From assembly GCF_004005815.1 (NCBI RefSeq), contig NZ_SACK01000007.1, positions 124,001 through 188,000 of the forward strand: DNA of 64,000 nt. The letters run 5' to 3'. The notes below the pieces were generated by a model. That model did not search any database. It saw only the letters and a list, made by a program, of their open reading frames with translations, and had not been told where the DNA came from. Within the stretch, counting starts at the first letter, position 1. Each line of letters opens with the position of its first letter. The position numbers and the translations under genes are program-made. This stretch comes from Mucilaginibacter limnophilus (lineage in GTDB: Bacteria; Bacteroidota; Bacteroidia; Sphingobacteriales; Sphingobacteriaceae). Positions 50,608 to 60,220 of this stretch are shown piece by piece.

Positions 50608-51030
50608 ATGCCTGAAAAAGAAAAACTCCGTATAGATAAGTATTTGTGGGCTATACGCCTGTTTAAAACCCGCACACTCGCTGCTGACGCTTGCAAAGCC
50701 GGTAGGGTAAAAAAAGACGGGGCGAATATAAAGCCTTCTTACGAGGTAAAGATAGGAGATACCTTCCAGGTGTCGAAAGGTATAGAGCGTAAGGTGGTGA
50801 AAGTGACCGGCCTGCTGGAGAACCGTACCGATGCTAAAACTGCCGTAAATTTTTATGAAGACCTTACCCCGGTGCAGGAAACACATGCCTTCAAGTCGAT
50901 GTTCCATGCACCGGTGCTTCGCCGCGACCGAGGTACAGGCCGCCCCACCAAACGCGACCGCCGTGAAATTGATGACTTGCAAGGCGGCTTTTTTGAGGGT
51001 GGGGAAGAGAAGGAAGAAAAGCAGGAGTAA
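50608..51030 (+). CDS. RNA-binding S4 domain protein (Hsp15/HslR type)
   Basis: A 140-residue protein. The S4 domain is at about 7-60: LRIDKYLWAIRLFKTRTLAA, ADACKAGRVKKDG and KPSYEVKIGDTFQV. A linker and a basic segment (LRRDRGTGRPTKRDRREID) follow, and an acidic, Gly/Glu-rich end (GGFFEGGEEKEEKQE). The HslR family binds stalled 50S subunits carrying peptidyl-tRNA. The C-terminal acidic tail is an extra. ATG start at 50608; convergent with dnaE across the repeat region. Confidence 0.85.
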   Translation: MPEKEKLRIDKYLWAIRLFKTRTLAADACKAGRVKKDGANIKPSYEVKIGDTFQVSKGIERKVVKVTGLLENRTDAKTAVNFYEDLTPVQETHAFKSMFHAPVLRRDRGTGRPTKRDRREIDDLQGGFFEGGEEKEEKQE

Positions 51031-51044
51031 CAAGAATATCAAAC

Positions 51045-51125
51045 GTCATTCCGAATTTGTTTCGGGATCTCTCAGGACATTCCGCTTGTTTTGCATATGG
51101 GATGCTGAATCAAGTTCAGCATGAC
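51045..51125. repeat. REP-like inverted repeat (GTCATTCCGAA / GTCATGCTGAA type)
   Basis: The left arm gtcattccgaatttgtttcg (from 51045) is paired loosely with the right arm (51099-51125), which reads back gtcatgctgaacttgattca. The arms agree at roughly 17 of the first 25 positions. The element lies between the convergent S4-domain and dnaE genes. Confidence 0.6.
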
Positions 51126-51136
51126 CTGTAAAACTG

Positions 51137-51219
51137 CGTCATTGCGAGGAACGAAGCAATCTCTACACATGCAAATCAGCATAAAAAGTTCAGAGATTGC
51201 TTCGTTTCTCGCAATGACG
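51137..51219. repeat. REP-like inverted repeat (CGTCATTGCGAGGAACG type)
   Basis: Left arm 51137-51164 (cgtcattgcgaggaacgaag onward) and right arm 51192-51219 are inverted copies with 27 of 28 positions agreeing, separated by a 27-base loop. It can fold into a long hairpin and may act as a terminator for the two convergent genes. Confidence 0.8.
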
Positions 51220-51241
51220 ATTTAAAATAAAATAGTGGCTT

Positions 51242-54200
51242 TTACTTAGTATTCAGCACCGGCTGTACCCTTGTCAGCGTGAACAAACCTTCTAATAAAT
51301 CATCGCTGGGATTAACCTTGAACATTTTTGATGTACCGCTGGCTAACAAATCATCCTCAATATCTTTGATGGTGATCTTCAGGTCGCAGTTGCGTACCGG
51401 GTAACGCTCATTGTTTTGTTTGATGATCTCCAGCAGGTTATCAACAAACTGCGCGTTTATATCATGCAAACTCAAAGGCACCACCAGCGATTTGCTGCGG
51501 GTATCTCGCATTTCAGTAAGCAGGCTCATGGTGGTAATGCGCAGGTCCCAGTTATCTTTTTGCCTGAATTTTTCTTCTACCACTCCACGAATGTGCAGGA
51601 AGTAGCCGTCAACCATAAGGTTACGAAATTTTACATAATCCTCCCCAAACAGCGCGAACTCATACGATTCGTTATAATCCTCAATAACAAATGTCCCGAA
51701 AGGCTTACCCGTTTTGGTGGTCTTGTGCTGTACGCTGCCTACAAGTCCGCCAACACATATCTCGCCTTTTTTACGCAGGTTATTAAGTATGACAATAGTT
51801 TCTTCGCCGCCCTCGCCCGAGCGTGCTTTTTGCAGTGATTTCAGCTCAGCAACGGTAGTATTACAAAACCTGTCGAGTTCTAACTTATAATTATCCAGCG
51901 GGTGACCGGTTAAATATATACCGATAACCTCTTTCTCATATTTCAGCTTTTCTATAAGCGGCCACTCTTCAACCTCAGGCATAGGTGGTTCGGGTATATA
52001 TGCGGCTACGCCACCGCCAAATAATGAGGCTTGCGAACTGTTTTGTGTGTTTTGATAATCGTTAGCATACTTGATCAGGCGCTCAACGCCGCTTAACAAA
52101 CCGTTTTCTGTTTTGGCAAAAAATTGCGCACGGGCATAACCAAAAGTATCAAACGCGCCACCATATACCAGGTTCTCGTATGATTTACGGTTAACCGAAC
52201 GCACATTTGAGCGTCGTGCAAAATCGTAAACCGACTCATAAGGGCCGCGTTCGACACGTTCTTCAATAATGCTTTCTACCGCTTTCTCGCCAACACCTTT
52301 TACACCTGTTAAGCCGAAGCGTACCTCGCCTTTTTTGTTAACTGAAAAAGATGCTTCCGATTCGTTTATATCCGGGCCTAACACAGGCACGTTTATACGG
52401 CGGCACTCTTCCATAAAGAAAGAAATTTTGTCGATGCTGTTCTGGTTATTCAATACCGCTGCCATGTATTCGGCGGTGTAGTGCGCCTTAAGATACGCGG
52501 TTTGGTATGCCACGAAGGCATAACAGGTAGAGTGCGATTTATTGAACGCATACTGCGCAAAGGCCTTCCAGTCGTTCCATATTTTGGTAAGCTTGTCTTT
52601 GGGGTGCCCTTTAGCCATGGCGCCCTCCATAAACTGGGCTTCCATTTTGTTAAGCACCTCAATTTGCTTTTTACCCATGGCCTTACGCAAAACGTCGGCA
52701 TCACCTTTGGTAAAGCCCGCCAGTTTTTGCGACAGAAGCATCACCTGCTCCTGGTACACAGTAATACCATAAGTTTCGCCGAGATGCTCTTCCATATCGG
52801 GAAGGTCGTAGCTTATGGGCTCGAGGCCGTGCTTACGTTTAATGAAGTTGGGTATGTACTCTATCGGCCCCGGGCGATACAGGGCGTTCATGGCAATTAA
52901 GTCTTCAAATTTATCGGGCTTAAGGTCGCGCAGGTACATTTGCATACCGTCGCTCTCAAACTGAAACGTACCGTTGGTGTCACCGCGCTGATAAAGTTCA
53001 AAAGTGCGCGTGTCATCAAGCGGAATATAGTCGATATCTATCTCAACGCCGTGGTTTTGTTTGATCATCCGCAGGGCATCCTTAATAATGGTTAAGGTTT
53101 TCAGCCCCAAAAAGTCCATTTTGATTACACCCGCGTCCTCAATTACACGTCCGTCATACTGGGTAACCAGCAGGTCAGAGTCTTTAGCAGTGGCTACAGG
53201 AACAATATTGGTCAAATCATCCGGCGCAATAATGATACCCGCTGCGTGCACGCCCGTGTTACGTACTGACCCTTCCAGCTTTTCAGCCTCACGAAGTACG
53301 GTGCCTTTTAAATCCTGTGCTTTATATATAGCCTGTAACTCGGGCACCTGTTCAATAGCTGTTTTCAGGTTGATGCCCAATGTTTCAGGCACCAGCTTTT
53401 TAAGTGCGTTTACTTCTGACAGCGGCATGTCAAGCACGCGGCCAACGTCCTGGATACTGGTACGTGCGGCCATTGAACCATAAGTAATAATTTGTGCTAC
53501 CTGGTTTTTGCCGTATTTATCAACTACGTAGTCGATTACTTTTTGACGACCGGCATCGTCAAAGTCCGTATCAATATCGGGCATTGATTTACGGTCGGGA
53601 TTAAGGAACCTTTCGAAAAGCAGGTTATACTTTATCGGGTCGATATTGGTAATGCCTGTACAATAGGCCACCACCGATCCTGCCGCCGAACCACGCCCCG
53701 GGCCAATAAATACCCCTATCTCGCGCCCGTGTTTGATAAAGTCGGACACGATGAGGAAGTAGCCAGCGAAACCCATGGTACGTATGGTGAACAACTCAAA
53801 ATCTATCCTTTCCTGCACCTCGGGGCTGATATCTACATATCGCTCCTTGGCACCCATATAGGTAAGATGCTTCAGATATTCCCATTGATTAAGTGTATCC
53901 GCGTCGGGTGTGTTGTGTATCTTAAATTCATCAGGTATAACGAAGTTAGGCAGCATGATATCGCGCTTCAACTTCAGTACTTCTACCTTGTCAACTATTT
54001 CGTTAGTATTATCTAATGATTCCGGCAGGTCGTGAAACAGTTTACCCATTTCGGCCTGTGTTTTAAAGTAAAACTGGTCGTTAGGAAATCCGAAACGATA
54101 GCCTTTGCCGCCTTCCTCGTCGGTAGCAATAGGCGTGCTCTGCATGTCGCCGGTGTTTACGCACAATAAAATGTCATGGGCGTTGCTATCCTGTTGGTCA

Positions 54201-54832
54201 ACGTAGTGCGAATCGTTACTGCAAATTACTTTTACATTATGCTTTTTAGCGAACTTAAGCAGGGCGTTGTTAACTATAGTTTGCTCGTGGATATCATGAC
54301 GTTGCAACTCGATGTAGTAATCCTCGCCAAACAGGTCAAGCCACCATTTAAACTCGCGCTCGCCGGCTTCCTCGCTATTCTTTAGTATTTCCTGCGGAAC
54401 TGATGCACCTATACAGCAGGTGGTAGCAATAAGGCCTTTATGATATTTAAGGATAAGTTCCTTATCAATACGCGGCCATTTGCTGTATAAACCCTCCATA
54501 TAACCAAGCGAGCATAGCTTGATCAGGTTTTTGTAGCCTTCGGCGTTCTTTGCCAGCAGCAACTGATGGCGTCGAACGTCTTTTTTCTCTTTGGTGAATT
54601 GTTTCTGGTGCCTGTCTTCAACCACATAAAACTCACAACCAACAATTGGTTTTACGTTGTGCTTGCCTGCTTCGGCAACAAATTTAAACACGCCAAACAT
54701 ATTGCCATGATCGGTAATGGCCAACGCCTTCATGCCATCGGCAGCAGCTTTTTTATAAAGCTTGCTTATATCGGCAGCACCGTCGAGCAGTGAAAACTGG
54801 GTGTGTACGTGTAAGTGAGAAAAATCGGGCAT
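51242..54832 (-). CDS. dnaE: DNA polymerase III subunit alpha
   Basis: A protein of 1196 residues, the replicative polymerase. The PHP domain starts FSHLHVHTQFSLLDGA and has AITDHGNMFG; the palm has PDIDTDFDD (near residue 417) with the catalytic Asp residues and GRGSAAGSVVAYCTGIT; the helix-hairpin-helix has GVKGVGEKAVESIIEE; the OB fold has CVGGLVGSVQHKT. The ATG at 54832 (MPDFSHLH) is chosen over an in-frame start 30 codons upstream, as the extra codons look like a non-coding leader. Confidence 0.96.
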   Translation of the reverse strand: MPDFSHLHVHTQFSLLDGAADISKLYKKAAADGMKALAITDHGNMFGVFKFVAEAGKHNVKPIVGCEFYVVEDRHQKQFTKEKKDVRRHQLLLAKNAEGYKNLIKLCSLGYMEGLYSKWPRIDKELILKYHKGLIATTCCIGASVPQEILKNSEEAGEREFKWWLDLFGEDYYIELQRHDIHEQTIVNNALLKFAKKHNVKVICSNDSHYVDQQDSNAHDILLCVNTGDMQSTPIATDEEGGKGYRFGFPNDQFYFKTQAEMGKLFHDLPESLDNTNEIVDKVEVLKLKRDIMLPNFVIPDEFKIHNTPDADTLNQWEYLKHLTYMGAKERYVDISPEVQERIDFELFTIRTMGFAGYFLIVSDFIKHGREIGVFIGPGRGSAAGSVVAYCTGITNIDPIKYNLLFERFLNPDRKSMPDIDTDFDDAGRQKVIDYVVDKYGKNQVAQIITYGSMAARTSIQDVGRVLDMPLSEVNALKKLVPETLGINLKTAIEQVPELQAIYKAQDLKGTVLREAEKLEGSVRNTGVHAAGIIIAPDDLTNIVPVATAKDSDLLVTQYDGRVIEDAGVIKMDFLGLKTLTIIKDALRMIKQNHGVEIDIDYIPLDDTRTFELYQRGDTNGTFQFESDGMQMYLRDLKPDKFEDLIAMNALYRPGPIEYIPNFIKRKHGLEPISYDLPDMEEHLGETYGITVYQEQVMLLSQKLAGFTKGDADVLRKAMGKKQIEVLNKMEAQFMEGAMAKGHPKDKLTKIWNDWKAFAQYAFNKSHSTCYAFVAYQTAYLKAHYTAEYMAAVLNNQNSIDKISFFMEECRRINVPVLGPDINESEASFSVNKKGEVRFGLTGVKGVGEKAVESIIEERVERGPYESVYDFARRSNVRSVNRKSYENLVYGGAFDTFGYARAQFFAKTENGLLSGVERLIKYANDYQNTQNSSQASLFGGGVAAYIPEPPMPEVEEWPLIEKLKYEKEVIGIYLTGHPLDNYKLELDRFCNTTVAELKSLQKARSGEGGEETIVILNNLRKKGEICVGGLVGSVQHKTTKTGKPFGTFVIEDYNESYEFALFGEDYVKFRNLMVDGYFLHIRGVVEEKFRQKDNWDLRITTMSLLTEMRDTRSKSLVVPLSLHDINAQFVDNLLEIIKQNNERYPVRNCDLKITIKDIEDDLLASGTSKMFKVNPSDDLLEGLFTLTRVQPVLNTK

Positions 54833-55069
54833 AGAAACAACTCCAAAATCAAAAAATCCGCAGAAACACAAAGCTAATAAAAAACAACTTTGCCCTAAAG
54901 TATGTTGAAAAAAGTATAGCAACTGCTGACCTATTTCCTGCTCTTTTTATAACGCTACGGCCTTTAAAAGCCATTTTTAATTATAAAAAACTTAAACTGA
55001 GCAGGTGTATAGCACACTATTTGTTTATAAACGGGCTTTTTTTGCTTCACCCTAAAATATATTACAATT

Positions 55070-58000
55070 TTGAAAAAATTTGGACGTATAGCGCTTAAAA
55101 CGGTACTGTGGATAATTGCGAGTGTTATTTTTTTAATACTGCTTGTAGTTATTTTAATACAGGTACCCGCCGTACAAAATGTCGTTAAAAACAAAGCGGT
55201 AACATTTTTACAGAACAAAATAAAGACTAAGGTAGAGATTGGGCACCTGAGCCTCGGCCTGCCTAAGCTGATTGTTTTGGAGGATGTGTACTTTGAAGAC
55301 CAGAAACGTGATACCCTGATAGCCGGCGACAAACTTAAGGTAGATATCAGCCTTTTCAAACTGCTGGATAATACCGTTGAAATTAATGAGATCAATCTGC
55401 AGGGTATTACCGCCAACATTAGCCGCGGCCGCGACAGCCTTTTCAATTTTGACTATATTATTAAGGCCTTTGCGGGTGAGCAAAAGAAAGAGCCAAAGCC
55501 GACAGATACCACCTCGTCGATGAAATTTGCTTTGGGTAAGATCATTTTAGACCGTATAAACTTTAAATATAAAGACGACATAACCGGTAACGATGTTAAG
55601 TTTTTGCTTGGGCACTTTGATACCAATGTAGATAAGTTCGACCTGGATAAAATGGCTTTTTCGATACCGAAAATCGATATGTCGGGTGTAAATGCCAAGG
55701 TTATTCAAACCCCAATGGGATCAACTGTTGCAGAAGTTGCTGCTACCGATACCGCTGTTAAACCGTTGAATATGGAACTCGATCTTGGTGAGATTAACCT
55801 CGACAAGATAAAAGTTGATTACCGGGCAGGGGAGATGGACGCGAGTGTTGACATGGGTAAACTGCTGGTTGAAATGGATAAGATTGACCTGAAAAACCAA
55901 AAGGTTAATATCGCCAATATAGCGCTCGACCGTACCAGCGCCGCGGTTACATTTGCCAAGCCACAAACGGTTGTAAAAGCTGCCGAAAAAGCGGTTAAAA
56001 AAGTAGATACGCTGATATCCTCACCAACAAAAAATGCCTGGGCGGTTACGCTTAAGAAATTCACCATTACTGATAACGACATTAAGTTTGATAACAATGC
56101 GCAGAAAGCACTGCCACGGGGCTTAGACCCGGCGCACATGCACTTGCGCAATCTGAACGTCGATATCGAAAATGTATCATACGCGCCGGATAGTTCGTCA
56201 GGACGTATCAACGCCATAACCTTTAACGAGAAAAGCGGCTTCGAGTTGCAGCGCTTTCATACCGATTTCTTTTATGGTGCAAAAGGCGCTTCGCTTAAAG
56301 ACCTGCTGGTGCAAACACCTAATACTACCCTGCAGAAAGAAGTGGTGTTAACTTATCCGTCGATTGACGCGTTAAGTACTAACATTGGTTCGTTAGGTGT
56401 TAGCGCCAACCTTGATGGCACTCGTGTTGGTTTGAAAGACGTAGCATTGCTGATGCCTGATATGGCTAAAAGTGGTGGTCCGCTGGCTAAGCTGCAAAAC
56501 CAAACATTGCGTATTAATGGTAAAATAGAAGGTAAGGTGAATAACCTGCGCATAGAAGATTTTGAATTGCGCGGGTTAAGAGACACCCGCATCAGGGCAT
56601 CTGCTGCGTTGCGTGGTTTGCCTGACGTGAATAAGGCTTACTTCGATGTCAACCTGAAAGAATTCAATACCAGTCGCGGTGATATCTATAGCCTGGCGCC
56701 TGCGGGAACTATTCCCGCAACTGTGAGCATTCCGGCTAATCTTAATCTGAAAGGCACCTTTAAAGGCAGCATGAAGGTGTTCAATACCAACATGTCTTTA
56801 CGCTCAAGCTATGGCGCGGTTGATTTGAAAGCGCAGATGAACGGCAACCGCAAAGGCCGCGAAACATATTCGGCAAATGTTCGTGCTGCCAACTTAAACG
56901 TTGGGGCGCTTACCAAGCAGCCGCAAATGGTGGGTATGGTTACGCTGTCGGCAAATGTAAAAGGGGTTGGCATCGACCCGAAAACGGCCAGCCTCCAGTT
57001 TAACGGTAACGTAGCAAGAGCTTACGTAAAAGGATATAATTATCAAAATCTGGTATTAAAAGGCAGCGCTACCCGTGGCAACTATGTGGCTAACGTACAT
57101 ATGCGCGACCCTAACATAAGCTTCTCGCTTGATGGTAAAGCTAACATGAACAAGAAGTACCCGTCGGTTAACGCTACGCTGAACCTTGACAGCCTTGACC
57201 TGCAGGCATTGAAGCTAAGCAAAGACCCATTGCGTGCGCATGGCAAGCTGGTAGCAGATGTGCCTACTGCTGATCCTGATTACCTGAATGGAAAGATATT
57301 GCTGACCGACCTGGTGGTAGTGCAAAAAGCGCAGCGCATACAAATGGATACCATTAGCCTGGTGTCAACCGCAACGCCCGACAGCAGCACGCTTGACTTT
57401 AAAACACCAATGTTAGCTGCGCACCTGGGTGGTAAATATACCCTGACAGGTATTGCCCCGGCGATGACAGACCTGATAAACAAATACTTCAATACCGCGC
57501 TGGCCAGCGGCACCAAGCCTGCTCCAAAGGCTAAATATCCGCCGCAGCGGTTTGCCTTTAACATGAGGCTGGTGAAGACACCGCTTGTTGAACAGTTTGC
57601 ACCTCAGTTGAAAACACTCGATCCTGTGATATTCACCGGAAACTTTGACAGCTCGGCGGGTACATTGCTGGTTAACGGCTCAGCGCCGCGAATAGCCTAT
57701 GGTGATCAGGTGGTAAGTAATTTCAAGCTGAACGTAAATACAGCCAACAGCGCGCTTAACTATAATGTATCGGTTGATGAGGTGAAGGTATCATCATCAA
57801 TAGACATACTGTTTACCACCATATCCGGCGCATTGCAAAACAACCAGATGACCACCAGTTTGCAGGTGCGCGATGTGCAGAAAAAAGAACGCTACCGCAT
57901 AGCCGGTACCTTAAGCGTATTGCCTAAGCAATACCAGTTCAGCTTCGCGCAAAATGGATTATTGCTCGATTATCAGCCCTGGGCGGTTAATGCCGATAAC

Positions 58001-60217
58001 GCGCTGCAGTTTGGCGCGGGCGGTATATTGGCGCGTAACTTTACTATCACCAACGCTAACCAGGTGCTTAGTGTGAACAGCAATCCGCAGCAATTGAACG
58101 CGCCTATTGATGTGCAGTTTCGCAACTTCAAGATCGAGACTTTAACCAAAATGGCGCAGCAGGATTCGCTGCAGGTGGGTGGCGTAATAAACGGTGATGC
58201 AAACATTCGCAACTTCCAAACTTCCCCGGTATTTACAGCGGCTATAAACGTTGGTGATTTTAACTTTAAAGGTGACACGGTAGGTAATATCGCTATTAAG
58301 GTAAATAATCAAACAGAGAATGCTTTTGCAGCCAATGTTGACATTACAGGCAAAGGCAACCAGGTTACATTAGCAGGTATGTATTATACCGCTCCTGAAA
58401 GCAGGATGGATTTGAACCTGAATATCGTTACGCTGAACATGAAGAGTATCGAGGGCTTCAGCTTTGGTAATATCCGCAACGCCAGCGGTAATATAACCGG
58501 TGGACTAAAAATAACGGGAACGCCAAGCGCGCCGGCGGTACGGGGGGATGTTAACTTTAATAAGGTTGGGTTTAACGTCTCCATGCTGAACTCTTATTTT
58601 AGAATGCCGCAGGAAACGATCAGCTTTAATAACGAGGGTATCAGGTTTAACGACTTTACCATGATCGACTCTACCGGAAATAAGGCAGTAATAAGCGGTA
58701 CAGTATATACCAAAACGTTTACCGACTTTGCTTTCGGGCTTGATATAAATGCTGAGAATTTCAGGGTAATGAACTCGACCCGTGCGGATAACAAGTTGTT
58801 CTACGGTCAGCTGTTTATTAACACCAATATTAAAGTGCGCGGTGATATGAACTCGCCGGTGGTTGATGCTAACCTTACCGTGAATGAGAAGACAGACATG
58901 ACCATCGTGCTGCCAACTTCTGATCCAAGCGTGGAAGATCGGAAAGGGGTGGTTGAGTTTATTGATAACGACGCGCCGAAACTTGACTCCATATTGCTTG
59001 CACGACAGTTAGATTCGCTAAAGAATTCCGATGTCACAGGTATGGATGTATCCGCTACCATCAACGTAAATAAAAATGCCAACTTCAATATAGTGATTGA
59101 TGAGCGTAACGGTGATGTGGTAAATATCCGCGGTGAGGCCAGTCTTAATGGCGGTATCGACCCGAGCGGGAAGATTAACCTGACCGGTACTTATACGGTT
59201 AACAGAGGTTCATACAACCTGTCGTACGCTACGGTTAAGCGCCGGTTTGACTTTAAGCAGGGAAGCACTATCACCTGGACAGGCGATCCCACAAGTGCTA
59301 ATGTTGATTTGACGGCGATCTACGTAGCCAATGTTCCGCCAATCGACCTGGTCAGCAGTCAGCTTGATCAGCAGCAGCAAACCATGTACAAGCAGAAGCT
59401 GCCATTTAATGTTAATCTGAACTTGCGTAATGAACTGTTAAAACCTGAAATCAGTTTTGATATTGTATTGCCTGATAGTAACTACTCAGTTTCAACGGAT
59501 GTGATAACCACAGTTGAAACTAAATTGGCACAGGTAAGGCAGGACCCTAACGAACTGAACAAACAGGTGCTGGGCGTACTGATACTTGGCCACTTTATAG
59601 GTGATAACCCGCTGCAGAGCCAGGGTGGAAGTACAGGTGTTGAAGGCGCCGTGCGTAATAGTGTAAGCGGATTGCTAACTGATCAGTTAAACAACCTTGC
59701 CGGTAACCTGATAACAGGCGTGGATATTGATTTTGGGTTGACGTCGGGTATGGACTATTCGTCAGGTACGGCACAAAACCGGACTGACCTGAATGTCGGC
59801 CTGTCTAAGCGGTTCCTTAACGACAGGCTAACGGTATCGGTAGGAAATAATTTCAATCTTGAAGGTAATCAGCAAGGTCAAAAAGCCAGCAATATTGCGG
59901 GTAACGTGGCGGTTAATTACAAGCTTAGCCGTGACGGCCGTTACCAGCTGCGCGCTTACCGCCGCGACGAATACGTGGTGATACAAGGGCAGATCATTGA
60001 AACCGGCCTTGGCTTTACACTGACCATGGACTATAACCGTTTCAGCGAGATATTCCGTAAGCTGACACCTGAAGAAAAAGCTTTACGCCGTAAATACAAA
60101 CAGGAGCAAAAACGCAAGAAGGAGGAAGAAGACAGGCGGAATGAAGCAGCCGAAAAGAAGGACGAGCAACTGGAGCAACAACAGGAACAGCGTGAAAAAC
60201 AACAAACCTCAAACTAA
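55070..60217 (+). CDS. tamB: Translocation and assembly module inner-membrane protein TamB
   Basis: A 1715-residue protein with an N-terminal transmembrane helix (about 11-32) and a very long periplasmic beta-rich body of repeated strands (AsmA-like start near 45-150, DUF490/TamB C-terminal domain at about 1280-1660). The end is charged and Gln-rich (KKEEEDRRNEAAEKKDEQLE). TamB-family proteins form a hydrophobic groove that carries lipids between membranes and help outer-membrane assembly. The start must be TTG at 55070, since no ATG precedes the membrane helix. It lies 3 bp before the TamA-like gene. Confidence 0.93.
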   Translation: MKKFGRIALKTVLWIIASVIFLILLVVILIQVPAVQNVVKNKAVTFLQNKIKTKVEIGHLSLGLPKLIVLEDVYFEDQKRDTLIAGDKLKVDISLFKLLDNTVEINEINLQGITANISRGRDSLFNFDYIIKAFAGEQKKEPKPTDTTSSMKFALGKIILDRINFKYKDDITGNDVKFLLGHFDTNVDKFDLDKMAFSIPKIDMSGVNAKVIQTPMGSTVAEVAATDTAVKPLNMELDLGEINLDKIKVDYRAGEMDASVDMGKLLVEMDKIDLKNQKVNIANIALDRTSAAVTFAKPQTVVKAAEKAVKKVDTLISSPTKNAWAVTLKKFTITDNDIKFDNNAQKALPRGLDPAHMHLRNLNVDIENVSYAPDSSSGRINAITFNEKSGFELQRFHTDFFYGAKGASLKDLLVQTPNTTLQKEVVLTYPSIDALSTNIGSLGVSANLDGTRVGLKDVALLMPDMAKSGGPLAKLQNQTLRINGKIEGKVNNLRIEDFELRGLRDTRIRASAALRGLPDVNKAYFDVNLKEFNTSRGDIYSLAPAGTIPATVSIPANLNLKGTFKGSMKVFNTNMSLRSSYGAVDLKAQMNGNRKGRETYSANVRAANLNVGALTKQPQMVGMVTLSANVKGVGIDPKTASLQFNGNVARAYVKGYNYQNLVLKGSATRGNYVANVHMRDPNISFSLDGKANMNKKYPSVNATLNLDSLDLQALKLSKDPLRAHGKLVADVPTADPDYLNGKILLTDLVVVQKAQRIQMDTISLVSTATPDSSTLDFKTPMLAAHLGGKYTLTGIAPAMTDLINKYFNTALASGTKPAPKAKYPPQRFAFNMRLVKTPLVEQFAPQLKTLDPVIFTGNFDSSAGTLLVNGSAPRIAYGDQVVSNFKLNVNTANSALNYNVSVDEVKVSSSIDILFTTISGALQNNQMTTSLQVRDVQKKERYRIAGTLSVLPKQYQFSFAQNGLLLDYQPWAVNADNALQFGAGGILARNFTITNANQVLSVNSNPQQLNAPIDVQFRNFKIETLTKMAQQDSLQVGGVINGDANIRNFQTSPVFTAAINVGDFNFKGDTVGNIAIKVNNQTENAFAANVDITGKGNQVTLAGMYYTAPESRMDLNLNIVTLNMKSIEGFSFGNIRNASGNITGGLKITGTPSAPAVRGDVNFNKVGFNVSMLNSYFRMPQETISFNNEGIRFNDFTMIDSTGNKAVISGTVYTKTFTDFAFGLDINAENFRVMNSTRADNKLFYGQLFINTNIKVRGDMNSPVVDANLTVNEKTDMTIVLPTSDPSVEDRKGVVEFIDNDAPKLDSILLARQLDSLKNSDVTGMDVSATINVNKNANFNIVIDERNGDVVNIRGEASLNGGIDPSGKINLTGTYTVNRGSYNLSYATVKRRFDFKQGSTITWTGDPTSANVDLTAIYVANVPPIDLVSSQLDQQQQTMYKQKLPFNVNLNLRNELLKPEISFDIVLPDSNYSVSTDVITTVETKLAQVRQDPNELNKQVLGVLILGHFIGDNPLQSQGGSTGVEGAVRNSVSGLLTDQLNNLAGNLITGVDIDFGLTSGMDYSSGTAQNRTDLNVGLSKRFLNDRLTVSVGNNFNLEGNQQGQKASNIAGNVAVNYKLSRDGRYQLRAYRRDEYVVIQGQIIETGLGFTLTMDYNRFSEIFRKLTPEEKALRRKYKQEQKRKKEEEDRRNEAAEKKDEQLEQQQEQREKQQTSN

Positions 60218-60220
60218 ACC

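Noticed and set aside
50557..51042. A 161-codon open frame antisense to the S4-domain gene.
   Set aside because: The S4 gene on the plus strand is clearly the coding one (family motifs, promoter box). The antisense frame is hydrophobic noise.
54833..54922. A 30-codon N-terminal extension of DnaE.
   Set aside because: DnaE proteins begin just before the PHP motif HLHVHT; the extra residues are Cys/Phe-rich and unlike the family.
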